In this document: positions 55,525 to 63,699 of the stretch, in pieces
How the letters are laid out: every line of letters begins with the position of its first letter
Position numbering within the stretch: the first letter of the stretch is position 1
DNA from: Arthrobacter sp. B0490
GTDB lineage: Bacteria; Actinomycetota; Actinomycetes; Actinomycetales; Micrococcaceae
DNA: 64,000 nt
Assembly (NCBI RefSeq): GCF_002929355.1
Contig: NZ_PJIR01000006.1
Span: 124,001 to 188,000 of the forward strand
Direction: 5' to 3'
Program-made: the position numbers and the translations under genes
Notes under the pieces: model-generated
Seen by the model: only the letters and a program-made list of their open reading frames with translations
Told to the model about the DNA's origin: nothing
Databases searched by the model: none

Positions 55525-56028
55525 GTGCGTCTCGTCCCTCTGCGGGGCGGCCGCACCGGGGCCACGACGGGACAGCCGGCCGCGCAGGCTGGGGTACTGC
55601 GCGACCGCAAGGGCGACCAGGAGCGCCACCGCGAGGTGGGTGTGGAGCATCAGCATGACTTCGGGCGAGTGCCCCTGGCCGGCGCCGGACCCGACCGGCA
55701 CCTCCCCACCATGGTGCACCCCGGTGGCGGGAACCGTCGACGACGGCGCTGCCCCGAGGCCGCCGAACAGCCAGTGGAGCACCTGCTGTGCTGCACCGAG
55801 CAGCAGCAACACGGCCCAGCCGGGCAGCCGGGCCCGCGCCACGAGAGTGGCCGCCAGGACGGCGAGCGCCGCGAGGCCGCAGAGGATGGGGACACTCGGC
55901 AGCACACCGCCGGAGAGCGCATGCACAGCCGTTCCCAGGCCGAGGGACAGCAGCCCGACGCCTGCCGATCCCACGATCGGGAGGGCACGATCGACGGGTC
56001 GGGAGGCGGTCTCCCCTGCGGCTTCCAT
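55504..56028 (-). CDS. Hypothetical membrane protein with histidine-rich loop
   Basis: This 174-residue protein has about four membrane helices (ALPIVGSAGVGLLSLGLGTAVHAL, VPILCGLAALAVLAATLV, LPGWAVLLLLGAAQQVLHWLF and LMLHTHLAVALLVALAVAQ). A Gly/Ser loop contains GVHHGGEVP and GQGHSPEVM, which could bind metal. No family is recognised by me. ATG 56028 lies six bases after a TACGAT -10 box (56035-56040), so a leaderless start is preferred over the GTG at 56064. Confidence 0.7.
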   Translation of the reverse strand: MEAAGETASRPVDRALPIVGSAGVGLLSLGLGTAVHALSGGVLPSVPILCGLAALAVLAATLVARARLPGWAVLLLLGAAQQVLHWLFGGLGAAPSSTVPATGVHHGGEVPVGSGAGQGHSPEVMLMLHTHLAVALLVALAVAQYPSLRGRLSRRGPGAAAPQRDETHEGAPVA

Positions 56029-56152
56029 GGACTGATCGTAAGCATGCTGAAGACGCCGCGTCACGCCGACGGTGCGGGTTATGCTCGCGACGGCCGGTCC
56101 GTAGACTGACCGTAAGGGGGCTTATCTTCCCCTCAACCGAAAGGACGAGCGC

Positions 56153-56299
56153 ATGTCAGAGAATCCCGGCGACCACGACCGCACCCATAGCGAGGCTCCC
56201 GCGGAAGGCGATACGGACGCCGCACCGGAGACCATCCGAGTGCACGCCGAAGATCCTGCCGAGGGCGCGGACTCCGACGACCAGGACGGCGGCTCGTAG
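56153..56299 (+). CDS. Small acidic protein (48 aa)
   Basis: ATG 56153 follows GAAAGGACGAGCGC, an AAGGA ribosome site at good spacing. The 48-residue product begins MSENPGDHDRTHSEAPAEGD and ends DSDDQDGGS, so it is highly acidic and disordered. TAGACT at 56102-56107 may be its -10, and a strong terminator follows. No family is recognised. Signals at both ends support expression. Confidence 0.55.
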   Translation: MSENPGDHDRTHSEAPAEGDTDAAPETIRVHAEDPAEGADSDDQDGGS

Positions 56300-56323
56300 A
56301 GCCACCCTCGCACCAGGCATCCA

Positions 56324-56350
56324 CGGGCGCCGGCCTCGGGCCGGCGCCCG
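56324..56350. terminator. Bidirectional terminator
   Basis: A 12-bp perfect GC stem around a 3-nt loop lies between the small acidic-protein gene and the convergent 69-residue gene. Confidence 0.75.
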
Positions 56351-56395
56351 CACCTCCAGGGACCGGTGTCGACAGCGGGGTTCAGGGGCCGGGGT

Positions 56396-56605
56396 TCAGC
56401 GCGTACCCTCGACGACCTCGCCGAACGGGACCTCCTGCGACAGTTCGGCCTGCCGGTCCACGGTGTGGTCGCTGACCAGGATGCCGTACTTGCCTTCGGC
56501 GACGGACTGCTTCATGACCATCAAAACGGTCTCGGCGAAGTCCTCGTCCTGGGCCTCGAGGAAGGCGATGTAGGCGGGAGGGAGGTTCTCGGGAACGGTG
56601 AGCAT
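56396..56605 (-). CDS. Small hypothetical protein (69 aa)
   Basis: The sequence MLTVPENLPPAYIAFLEAQDEDFAETVLMVMKQSV continues to a short basic end. It has alpha/beta composition and no membrane segment. GTGAGG lies close before the ATG. I do not recognise the family. The 288 bp upstream (56606-56893) contain no convincing gene. Confidence 0.6.
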   Translation of the reverse strand: MLTVPENLPPAYIAFLEAQDEDFAETVLMVMKQSVAEGKYGILVSDHTVDRQAELSQEVPFGEVVEGTR

Positions 56606-56893
56606 GACCTCACGCTACCCGCCCCTACCCCTGGCTGCCGAGTGTTTTCGAAGCCCCGCAGCGGACGGATCGGATCTCCTCGACCCGCGGTCGCAGTGGT
56701 AGACCATGAGGATCCTCATCCGGGCACGAACTGCGGGGGCGACCGACGAGAAGCCCGCGGGCAGTGCCGCCGGCCTTCTGCGGCGCTGCGCGGACATCGG
56801 GGAGGGCACGGGCGGCCACGCCTAATGGCCCGGCGGCGCCGGCGTACCTGCCACGGTCGCCCACCGGACGCGCAGGGGCAGTGACGGACCTGC

Positions 56894-57166
56894 CTAGCGG
56901 CGTCGTTTCTGCGCCGCATGCCGGCCGAGTTCCGCCACCGCGGCCGCCGCGATGACGAGCGAGAGTGCGACGACGGCCAGCATGACGTACAGGAGAATGA
57001 GGGTGGTCATCGGCGACGAGGCGGTGTGGAGGATGCGCAGCCCGCCGAACAGCCCCACGGCCCAGAAGATCCCGACGCCGAGCAGCGCGTAGGCCGCACG
57101 TCCCTGCCCGCGGTCGAAGCCCATGCTCCGGGCGCACTGCGCCAGGAGGCCCTGCCATTGGTTCAT
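56894..57166 (-). CDS. Small hypothetical membrane protein (90 aa)
   Basis: The N-terminus is soluble (MNQWQGLLAQCARSMGFDRGQGR) and is followed by two membrane helices (AAYALLGVGIFWAVGLFGGLRIL and MTTLILLYVMLAVVALSLVIAAAA) and a basic tail ending QKRRR. A GATAGT -10 box (57173-57178) six bases before the ATG indicates a leaderless transcript. The function is unknown. Confidence 0.7.
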   Translation of the reverse strand: MNQWQGLLAQCARSMGFDRGQGRAAYALLGVGIFWAVGLFGGLRILHTASSPMTTLILLYVMLAVVALSLVIAAAAVAELGRHAAQKRRR

Positions 57167-57270
57167 AGGTCAACTATCACCGTGCCGCCGGACGGCACTG
57201 CGCGCCTCGGCTATCGTGTCGCTCACATTGACAGCGACCCGGGCCCGTGGTGCGTCGACCCGGCCACGCT

Positions 57271-58176
57271 TCAGCTCCCCGGCGTGCGCCGCAGCCAGGG
57301 CAGCAGCCGCCATCCTCCCGTCACCCCGGTGACGTCCCGATCGGCGCGGAACACATTGCCGGGGGCCGTGGGCATCGAACCGCTCTTCAGGGCCAGCGCG
57401 AGGTAGGCGCGGGCGACGACCGGTTCGTAGAGGGCCGGCGCCAGCGCACGGGCATGGACGAACAACGACTGGACACGGCCCACCTGGGTGAGGCGACGGG
57501 GCCTGCGGGCGACGCGGACGATCGCCCGTGCGACGCGCACCGGGTCCGAGACCGGCGGGAGCGGTCGCACGGGGTGGCCCGTGTAGTTCGCGGCGTGCTG
57601 GTGGATCGGGGTGTCGATCGTGGCCGGCAGGACGGCGCAGACGTGGATGTCGGGCGCGTCCCGCAGCTCCATGCGCAGCACCTCGAGGAAGCCGAGGAGC
57701 CCGAACTTGCTCGTCACGTAGGGGCTCACGAGGGGCGAGGTGATCCTCGAGTAGACGGACGCCACGGACACCAGGACACCCCGGCCCTGGCGCCGGAAGA
57801 CGCGCAGCGCCGCACGGGCCCCGTACACCTGGCCCAGCAGGTTCACTTCTATGAGCCGGTCGAAGACCTCCGACGGCGTCTGCTCGAACGTCCCGAAGCT
57901 GTACAGCGAGGCGTTGCCGACCCATACGTCGATACCGCCGAACCGCTCGACGGCGGCCTCGGCGAGACGGTCGACGTCGGCCTCCGAGGAGACGTCGGTG
58001 GGGACGGCGATGACCATCGCTCCCCGGTCCCGGCATTCGGCCGCGACCGCCTCGAGCGTGTCCGCGTCCCGTCCGGCGAGGACGAGCCGGGCGCCCTCCT
58101 CCGCGAAGCGGCGCGCCGTCGCCCGCCCGATACCGCTCGATGCCCCCGTGATGACCACGGTCGTCGCCTCACCCAC
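57271..58176 (-). CDS. SDR-family oxidoreductase
   Basis: This 301-residue classical short-chain dehydrogenase has cofactor motif VVITGASSGIGRATA, an NAG-like NAS (VWVGNASLYS), and catalytic SVASVYSR with SPYVTSKFG (Ser, YxxxK). The C-terminal ~70 residues (RVQSLFVHARALAPALYEPVVARAY) are typical of a membrane-associated SDR subgroup in actinobacteria. GTG 58176 with GGGAGG seven bases upstream is preferred over the frame from 58215. Substrate unknown. Confidence 0.88.
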   Translation of the reverse strand: MGEATTVVITGASSGIGRATARRFAEEGARLVLAGRDADTLEAVAAECRDRGAMVIAVPTDVSSEADVDRLAEAAVERFGGIDVWVGNASLYSFGTFEQTPSEVFDRLIEVNLLGQVYGARAALRVFRRQGRGVLVSVASVYSRITSPLVSPYVTSKFGLLGFLEVLRMELRDAPDIHVCAVLPATIDTPIHQHAANYTGHPVRPLPPVSDPVRVARAIVRVARRPRRLTQVGRVQSLFVHARALAPALYEPVVARAYLALALKSGSMPTAPGNVFRADRDVTGVTGGWRLLPWLRRTPGS

Positions 58177-58270
58177 GTGTCCGCCTCCCGCCGACCGTCC
58201 AGCACGATCCCGCACGGTCCCGTACGGGCTTCCCTCCGGGTCTCCGGTACCGGTTCCGGGTCGTCACGCA

Positions 58271-58305
58271 CGGAGGGAGTGCCCCGTCGCGGAGCACTCC
58301 CTCCG
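58271..58305 (-). terminator. Terminator after the coiled-coil membrane protein gene
   Basis: A 12-bp perfect stem (58271-58282 with 58294-58305) and an 11-nt loop lie just past the stop at 58324. Confidence 0.75.
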
Positions 58306-58323
58306 ACCAGGCCATGACGGCGG

Positions 58324-58704
58324 TCACTGGCCCCGGTGCTGCTCCTTGTCCGGGGTGACGTCCGGGTCCACCTCGTCCGCCGCCTGGACATGGTGGGTCA
58401 CCTTGTCCCGCAGCCCCTGCGCATCGTTCTGGCGCTCCTGGGCCTGCTGCCGGAGCCGCTCGGCCTCGACCTCGGCCCGCTGCGCCTCGGCCTCCGCCAT
58501 GGAGGCCTTGGCCTCGCGCTCGCGGGCCTCGAGCTCCGTCGCCCTGGCCTGCTCCCGCATCTCCGCAGCACGCTCCCGGTCCTTCTCCTGTTGCCGCTGC
58601 CGGTGGGCCGCGCCGCGTTTGCGCGCCAGAACCGCCACGACGGCGATGATCGCCAGGAGGACCACGATCCCGACCACGATCCACACCACTTGACCTGTAT
58701 CCAT
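58324..58704 (-). CDS. Membrane-anchored coiled-coil hypothetical protein
   Basis: This 126-residue protein has one N-terminal membrane helix (VVWIVVGIVVLLAIIAVVAVLA) followed by a highly charged Glu/Arg/Gln/Ala helix of about 80 residues (RQRQQEKDRERAAEMREQARATELEAREREAKASM), predicted as a cytoplasmic coiled coil. GGAGGAG precedes the ATG. It follows the 63-residue gene by 44 bp in the same direction. The function is unknown. Confidence 0.78.
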   Translation of the reverse strand: MDTGQVVWIVVGIVVLLAIIAVVAVLARKRGAAHRQRQQEKDRERAAEMREQARATELEAREREAKASMAEAEAQRAEVEAERLRQQAQERQNDAQGLRDKVTHHVQAADEVDPDVTPDKEQHRGQ

Positions 58705-58748
58705 TGCTGACTCCTCCACTCGTCGACGGCGCGTGGGCGCCGGACCGG

Positions 58749-58940
58749 TTAGCCGCCGAAACCACCGAGGCCGGGGATGTTCCCCAGCAGGTCCTTCGGG
58801 CTGATGCCGAACTTCGCAAGGAGGTCCGAGTGCCGCTCCGGGTCCACCTGGTCCGGGAGCCCGGACTGCGCCTGATCGGCGTGATCGTGCCTGCCCTGAC
58901 TCCTCAGCAGGTCGATGACCTGCGACCTGTCGATCTGCAT
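58749..58940 (-). CDS. Small conserved hypothetical protein (63 aa)
   Basis: It starts MQIDRSQVIDLLRSQGRHDHADQAQ and ends GISPKDLLGNIPGLGGFGG. Proteins of this appearance are common in Arthrobacter and have no known role. GAGGAGG six bases before ATG 58940 fixes the start (the frame is open to 58964). The upstream palindrome TAAGC-GG-GCTTA at 58974-58985 may be part of its promoter control. Confidence 0.7.
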   Translation of the reverse strand: MQIDRSQVIDLLRSQGRHDHADQAQSGLPDQVDPERHSDLLAKFGISPKDLLGNIPGLGGFGG

Positions 58941-58973
58941 GACGGCCTCCTCGTCGTCTCGCACGCCTGTTAC

Positions 58974-58985
58974 TAAGCGGGCTTA
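58974..58985. promoter_or_regulatory. Palindrome TAAGC-GG-GCTTA in divergent promoter region
   Basis: It is a perfect 12-nt palindrome 34 bp upstream of the 63-residue gene and 79 bp upstream of the phosphoesterase gene. Confidence 0.3.
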
Positions 58986-59063
58986 CGAAAGCATGGCACA
59001 GGGCCCTCGACTTGTCACGAGTGCCTGCCCCCCCGGGGTGGGGCAGCGCGCAGCCACCGGACA

Positions 59064-59576
59064 ATGGACTCCATGAACCTCACCCTGACGCTCCTCGCCG
59101 ACACCCACCTACCGGGGCGCGCGAAGGGACTCCCGGCCGAGGTATGGGCTGCGATCGAGTCCGCGGACGTCGTCGTGCATGCCGGGGACTGGACGGAGCC
59201 GGCGCTGCTGGACGAGCTGGAGTCCCGCGCGCACCGGCTGCTGGCCTGTCACGGCAACAACGACGGCCCGGAGCTCCGGCGACGGCTGCCGCTCGTCGCG
59301 AGGGCGGAGCTCGAGGGCGTGCGTCTCGCGGTCGTCCACGAAACCGGCCAGAAGCAGGGCCGTGAGGCCCGCATGGCCGCGCTCCATCCCGACGTCGACG
59401 TCCTCGTGTTCGGGCACAGCCACATCCCCTGGGACACGCGCGCCGATTCGGGGCTGCGGCTCCTCAATCCCGGCTCCCCCACCGACCGCCGCCGCCAGCC
59501 GCACTGCACCTACATGACGGCCGTCCTCGCCGCGGGCCGCCTCGACGTCACGACGCACCTGCTGCCCCCGCGCTGA
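59064..59576 (+). CDS. YfcE-family metallophosphoesterase
   Basis: This 170-residue calcineurin-like phosphoesterase has all metal-binding motifs in order: DTHLPGRAKG (DxH), VVHAGDWTE (GD), ACHGNNDGP (GNxD), VVHETG, and VFGHSHIPW (GHxH). Small enzymes of this class cleave phosphodiesters such as nucleotide derivatives. An in-frame ATG at 59073 is equally possible. It is monocistronic. Confidence 0.92.
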   Translation: MDSMNLTLTLLADTHLPGRAKGLPAEVWAAIESADVVVHAGDWTEPALLDELESRAHRLLACHGNNDGPELRRRLPLVARAELEGVRLAVVHETGQKQGREARMAALHPDVDVLVFGHSHIPWDTRADSGLRLLNPGSPTDRRRQPHCTYMTAVLAAGRLDVTTHLLPPR

Positions 59577-59981
59577 CCCGGGATGCGTCGCGTGTCCGGC
59601 GGCGGGCCGGACGACGCCTTCGAGGCACATCTGTTCGGCCGGTCGACCATCTGCCCGGGGTCTCGGCGTGAGTACCGCGAGAACGTCCTGGGCCGCGTCC
59701 GGCAACCGCTCCAGCGTCAGGTGGATCCTGATGCCGGGCGCCTCGCGGCCCTGCCTGCCATCACCACCGACCTGTCCCTGCCCTCACCACACTCACGCTC
59801 GTGGTCCCGGCGGTCGGCACACCCGCCTACCGCAAGGGCGGCCGGTGCGAGCAGGACGGCCTGACTCCGGGGCCGACGGCGTCGGCCGGGGAGACGGAGG
59901 AGCGCGAGGCCGGGCAGGTGGAGGCGCGGGGGCCCGACCAGCCCGCCTAGGTCCATCGGCGGATCCGCCCCGGCAGGGGCG
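59577..59981. other. Gap without a supportable gene; possible decayed lipoprotein
   Basis: No frame shows convincing start, ribosome site and domain together. On the minus strand a stretch around 59800-59880 reads as a basic region, a hydrophobic run AVLLAPAALAV and GGC, like a lipoprotein signal, but the frame then becomes Arg-rich. A second frame nearer 59650-59740 reads GIRIHLTLERLPDAAQDVLAVL. Together these look like a frameshifted remnant; this is tentative. Confidence 0.3.
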
Positions 59982-60833
59982 TCACGGGACGATCCCGATG
60001 TTCTCCTTGGCATGGTGGAGGACGGCATGGACGGTGGAACCGAAGCGCGCCCCCGGGACGTTGCCGCCCCTGGCCCCGAGGATCACGCAGCAGGCGGTCG
60101 TGGACCGCTGGACGATGAGGCCCGCGGCCGACGTGCCCGCCACGGACTCCTCCGTCACGGACAGGTCGTCCGCCGCACCCAGCAGTGTGGCGGCCCGCTC
60201 GAGGAGGGGGTCCCGCCCCTCGACCGGGAGACCGGCGGCCTTGCGCCGCCGGTGCACGCGCACATGGAGCAGCACCAGGCGCTTGCGCAGCGTCCGCGCA
60301 AGATCTGCGGCCGTCGCCGTCGCCCTGTCGCTCGCCGGAGACCCGTCCACGGCGGCGACGACGGTGTCGTAGGTCGGTCGGGCTTCCCGGACGACCACGA
60401 TGGGGCAGGATGCACTCGAGGCGAGACGCAGGCTGACCGATCCGATCAGCAGCTCGGCGAAACCGCCGAATCCCCTCGTCCCGGTGACCAGGAGCGACGC
60501 CCCCGCGGAGAGCCTCGTCAGCGTCTCGGGGGCGAATCCCACGACGAGGCGTGCGCTGACGGGGAGATCCGGCTCGGCCCGGGTGGCGAGGCCCTCCCCC
60601 TCGGCCACGACCCTCTCGGCTTCCCTGCGCAGGCCACTGTCCTCGACGCCTGCCACCGGACCGAGATCACGGGTGAAGAACGGCCACGCCCAGCAGTGCA
60701 CGACCACGAGGGGCAGCTGTGCAGCGACCGCGTACCGGGAGGCCCAGAGGACGGCTCGCTTCGCTCCGTCGGACCCGTCGTAACCGACGAGGACGGGCCT
60801 GCGGGGGGTGCCCCCGGTGATGCCGTCGGTCAT
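59982..60833 (-). CDS. Universal stress protein with two UspA domains
   Basis: This 283-residue protein has two tandem UspA domains, each with the ATP-binding G-2x-G-9x-G(S/T) motif. The first begins VLVGYDGSDGAKRAVLWA and has GTRGFGGFAELLIGSVS near 118-134. The second begins TVVAAVDGSPASDRA and has GARGGNVPGARFGSTV. Tandem-domain Usp proteins of this kind belong to the dormancy (DevR) regulon in mycobacteria. It is divergent from a devR-like gene, with three matching palindromes between them. Confidence 0.94.
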   Translation of the reverse strand: MTDGITGGTPRRPVLVGYDGSDGAKRAVLWASRYAVAAQLPLVVVHCWAWPFFTRDLGPVAGVEDSGLRREAERVVAEGEGLATRAEPDLPVSARLVVGFAPETLTRLSAGASLLVTGTRGFGGFAELLIGSVSLRLASSASCPIVVVREARPTYDTVVAAVDGSPASDRATATAADLARTLRKRLVLLHVRVHRRRKAAGLPVEGRDPLLERAATLLGAADDLSVTEESVAGTSAAGLIVQRSTTACCVILGARGGNVPGARFGSTVHAVLHHAKENIGIVP

Positions 60834-60959
60834 GTCACAGCGCCCACCCGCTCGACGGTCGGGGTCCCGCGGCCCCGCTGGCCAGAATCCATACCGGTTG
60901 CTCCTGAATCTCGAGCGTCACCCTCCCTCCATGGTGGCAGCCTCGGACGTTCCGGAGTA

Positions 60960-61065
60960 GGGCCGAACGGCCCGGAGGGTAGGGCCGAACGGCCCGGAGG
61001 GGGGTAAGGCCGCGAGCGCGGGAGCGGCACCTCGTGCACAGCAGCGGGGAAGGGCCGTTCGGCCC
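60960..61065. promoter_or_regulatory. Array of three 14-bp palindromes, candidate DevR boxes
   Basis: GGGCCGAACGGCCC occurs at 60960-60973 and 60982-60995 (22-bp period), and its complement-oriented form GGGCCGTTCGGCCC at 61052-61065. The geometry GGGxCx-WW-xGxCCC equals that of the DosR/DevR consensus core GGGACT-WW-AGTCCC. They lie between usp and the devR-like gene. The rest of 60834-61148 holds no gene. Confidence 0.65.
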
Positions 61066-61148
61066 TCCCCGGGCACCGCCGAAGGGGTGATGATGGTCCC
61101 GGAGCCTGCTCGCGCAGGCGCATGGCCCGCTGACGTGGAGGTGTGGAG

Positions 61149-61820
61149 ATGCCCGACATCGGAGAGAGCACGGCACGGCGGCAGGTCTCGGTGTTCCTCC
61201 TCGACGATCACGAGTTGGTGCGCCGCGGGCTCCGCGAACTGCTGGAGGACGAGGGCTTCGTGATCGTCGGGGAATCCGGGTCCGCGGAGGAAGCCGCGCG
61301 GCGGATCCCGGCCCTGTGCCCGGACGTGTCCATCCTCGATGCGAGACTGCCGGACGGCTCGGGGATCGAGGTGTGCCGTGACGTCCGTTCGGTGGATCCG
61401 TCGCTCGCCTGCGTGATCCTGACGAGCTACGACGACGACCAGGCGCTCCGCGGCGCGATCATGGCCGGGGCTGCCGGATACATCCTGAAGGAGATCCTCG
61501 GATCCGATCTCGTCGAGAAGGTGCGCCTGGCCGCCGAGGGCGGATCCCTCTTCGCGGCAGGGGTCCGGGAACGCATCGTCGACGGGCTGTCGGACGCGTC
61601 CGCCGAGGACCCCCGACTGGCCGGTCTCACGAGCCAGGAGAAGAGGGTGCTGGCGCTGATCGGAGCAGGACTGACGAACAGGGAGATCGGCACGGAGCTC
61701 TTCCTCGCCGAGAAGACCGTGAAGAACTACGTGTCCTCGCTGCTGTCGAAGCTCGGGTTCCAGCGCCGCACCCAGGCGGCCGTCTTCATCTCCCGCCCTG
61801 CGCGCTCTCCGTCCTCCTGA
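61149..61820 (+). CDS. devR: DevR/DosR-like NarL-family response regulator
   Basis: This 223-residue protein has a receiver domain (VSVFLLDDHELVRRGLRELL, phosphoacceptor Asp64 in SILDARLPDGSGIEVCRD, LTSYDDD, Lys114) and a LuxR-type HTH (LTSQEKRVLALIGAGLTNREIGTELFLAEKTVKNYVSSLLSKLG, then RRTQAAVF). From memory this is strikingly close to mycobacterial DevR across its length. It would activate dormancy/hypoxia genes. GGAGG lies seven bases before ATG 61149. Its 3' end overlaps the convergent kinase gene by 35 bp. Confidence 0.9.
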   Translation: MPDIGESTARRQVSVFLLDDHELVRRGLRELLEDEGFVIVGESGSAEEAARRIPALCPDVSILDARLPDGSGIEVCRDVRSVDPSLACVILTSYDDDQALRGAIMAGAAGYILKEILGSDLVEKVRLAAEGGSLFAAGVRERIVDGLSDASAEDPRLAGLTSQEKRVLALIGAGLTNREIGTELFLAEKTVKNYVSSLLSKLGFQRRTQAAVFISRPARSPSS

Positions 61821-63468
61821 TGTCGACGGGCATCACGAGGTGGATGCGCGTGCCGCAGCCGGGGGTGCTGGTGATGGAGATGGTCCCCCCGCAGAGCTCC
61901 GCGCGCCGCCTCATGTTGGCGAGGCCGCTCGCACGGACGGGCTCCGCGAAGCCGCGGCCGTCGTCGTCGATCGAGAGGTCGAGCTGCCCGCCCGCGACTC
62001 CGAGCGCGATGGTGATGGCCTGCGCGTCCGCATGCCGGAGCGCATTGGAGAGCCCCTCGCGGAGGACGGCCCTCAGGTGATCCGCCCGCTCGCCCTCCAC
62101 GAGGGAATCCAACGGGCCGGAGAGGTGGAGGACCGGCTCGAGGTCCTGGCCGTCGAAGGCGTCGGCGACGAGGGAGAACACCGTGGAGGTGAAGCTCGGG
62201 GCCGACTGGGGGACGGACCGCAGCGAGTAGATCGTGTCCCGCAGCTCCCGGATGGTCGCGTCGAGTTCTGTCGTGACCGCTGAGATGCGGTCGAGCGCGC
62301 GGGCGTCGGCCGTGTACTTCCGGAGGGTCTGGATGCTGAGGCCCGCGGCGAACAGGCGCTGGATGACCACGTCATGGAGATCCCGCGCGATGCGGTCCCG
62401 GTCACCGAACACGGCCTCCTGCTCCCGCCGGCGGTGCGCCCGGAGCAGTTCGAGGGCCAGCGACACATGGGAGGTGAAGGACCGCATCATCTCGTGGTCC
62501 ACGTCGAAGAACGCAGTGGCGCCCGGGGCGCGCCCGATGACGAGGAAGTGGGGTTCCCGTTCGCCGGGGAGCCTGCTGCACAGGGCCGCGTCGATCGTCC
62601 CCGCTGCTGCTCCGGGGAGCACCAGCGCGACGTCGGGTCCGGTGATCAGGGCAGGAGGCGAGGTGCCCGTGAGGTCGTGCAGGAGAGGGCCTCCCCTGGC
62701 GCGCCGTCCGAGGTGGGTCGCGGCCTCGACGCCGTCCGCGGCTTCGCAGATCAGCCCGCGGTGGTGGCCGAGGTCCCGGAGGACGACAACGAGGGTGCTC
62801 TGCGAGGCGTGGAGTGCATGCCGGGCGACCAGCTCATGGTCACTGTCTGCTTCGGTGTGTCGCCCGAGAAGCTCACGGGCGGCATCTATCCCGCCTTCGA
62901 GCCACCGGGTCCTGCGGTTCGACTCGTCGAAGAGCCGCGAGTTCTCGATGGCGACGCCGGCCGCGGAAGCGAGGGCGACGACGAGCTGCTCATCCGCGTC
63001 GGAGAAATCTGCTCCCCCGCGCTTCTCCGTCAGGTAGAGATTCCCGAACACCCGGTCATGGATGCGGATCGGGACGCCGAGGAAGGAGGTCATCTGGGGG
63101 TGCTCGGCCGGGAAGCCGTAGGCGAGGGGGTGCCGGCGCAGATCGGCGAGGCGGACCGGCCGCGGCTCGGTGATGAGCAGCCCGAGCACACCGTGGCCTC
63201 GGGGGAGGGGGCCGATCCTGCCGATCTCGTCGTCGTCGAGGCCCACGGTGATGAAGTGGCCCAGCATCCGGTCGGGGCCGATGACGCCCAGCGCACCGAA
63301 CCGGGCGTCGACCAGCTGGCAGGCGGCCGAGACGACCCGTTCGAGGACCGCGTCGAGGTCGAGGTCGTCCGCGATGGCGGCGAAGGCGGACAGGAGGTCC
63401 TCGATGCCGGTGGCGGTCGGGGATTGCCCCGGCGTCCCCGCCGGCAGGTACTGCGGCTGTGTATTCAC
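61786..63468 (-). CDS. devS: DevS/DosS-like GAF-GAF sensor histidine kinase
   Basis: This ~560-residue soluble kinase (from GTG 63468) has GAF-A at about 22-175, including GHGVLGLLITEPRPVRLADLRRHP and EHPQMTSFLGVPIRIHDRVFGNLYLTEKRGG, and GAF-B at about 200-345. HisKA_3 has phosphoacceptor His365 in RIARDLHDVVIQRLFA, and HATPase_c has GLSNALRHADA and DDGRGF. In DosS/DevS the GAF-A binds heme and senses O2, NO or CO; His123 (EHPQM) is the likely proximal ligand by recollection. The frame is open to 63633, so the start is uncertain. Confidence 0.87.
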   Translation of the reverse strand: MNTQPQYLPAGTPGQSPTATGIEDLLSAFAAIADDLDLDAVLERVVSAACQLVDARFGALGVIGPDRMLGHFITVGLDDDEIGRIGPLPRGHGVLGLLITEPRPVRLADLRRHPLAYGFPAEHPQMTSFLGVPIRIHDRVFGNLYLTEKRGGADFSDADEQLVVALASAAGVAIENSRLFDESNRRTRWLEGGIDAARELLGRHTEADSDHELVARHALHASQSTLVVVLRDLGHHRGLICEAADGVEAATHLGRRARGGPLLHDLTGTSPPALITGPDVALVLPGAAAGTIDAALCSRLPGEREPHFLVIGRAPGATAFFDVDHEMMRSFTSHVSLALELLRAHRRREQEAVFGDRDRIARDLHDVVIQRLFAAGLSIQTLRKYTADARALDRISAVTTELDATIRELRDTIYSLRSVPQSAPSFTSTVFSLVADAFDGQDLEPVLHLSGPLDSLVEGERADHLRAVLREGLSNALRHADAQAITIALGVAGGQLDLSIDDDGRGFAEPVRASGLANMRRRAELCGGTISITSTPGCGTRIHLVMPVDIRRTESAQGGR

Positions 63469-63640
63469 AGAACATTCCGTCCTGTCGCCCGGGGCGCGCC
63501 CCGACTGATAGGGGTCCGGCCATCCGTGGCCGCTAGGACCGGTCATCCAGATCGCTGCAACGGGGCCCGTGGGCCTCCTGCAGGTACGCAGCGCTTCGTC
63601 GTCCCGCGCTATGGAAGCCGAGACTACACCCACGGGTATG

Positions 63641-63665
63641 CTCCCGGCCCCCTGCGGGCCGGGAG
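63641..63665 (-). terminator. Terminator after the edge gene
   Basis: A 10-bp perfect stem (63641-63650 with 63656-63665) and a 5-nt loop lie downstream of the partial gene's stop at 63700. The remaining gap 63469-63640 shows no gene. Confidence 0.7.
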
Positions 63666-63699
63666 TTCGGTGCGAAGCCGATACGGCGTCCGGATCCGC

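Noticed and set aside
56706..56825. A 39-codon open frame starting ATGAGGATCCTCATC
   Set aside because: There is no ribosome site, no recognisable sequence and no supporting terminator.
59668..60372. A 234-codon plus-strand frame across the usp gene
   Set aside because: It is antisense to a clear two-domain universal stress protein and Arg/Ser-rich throughout.
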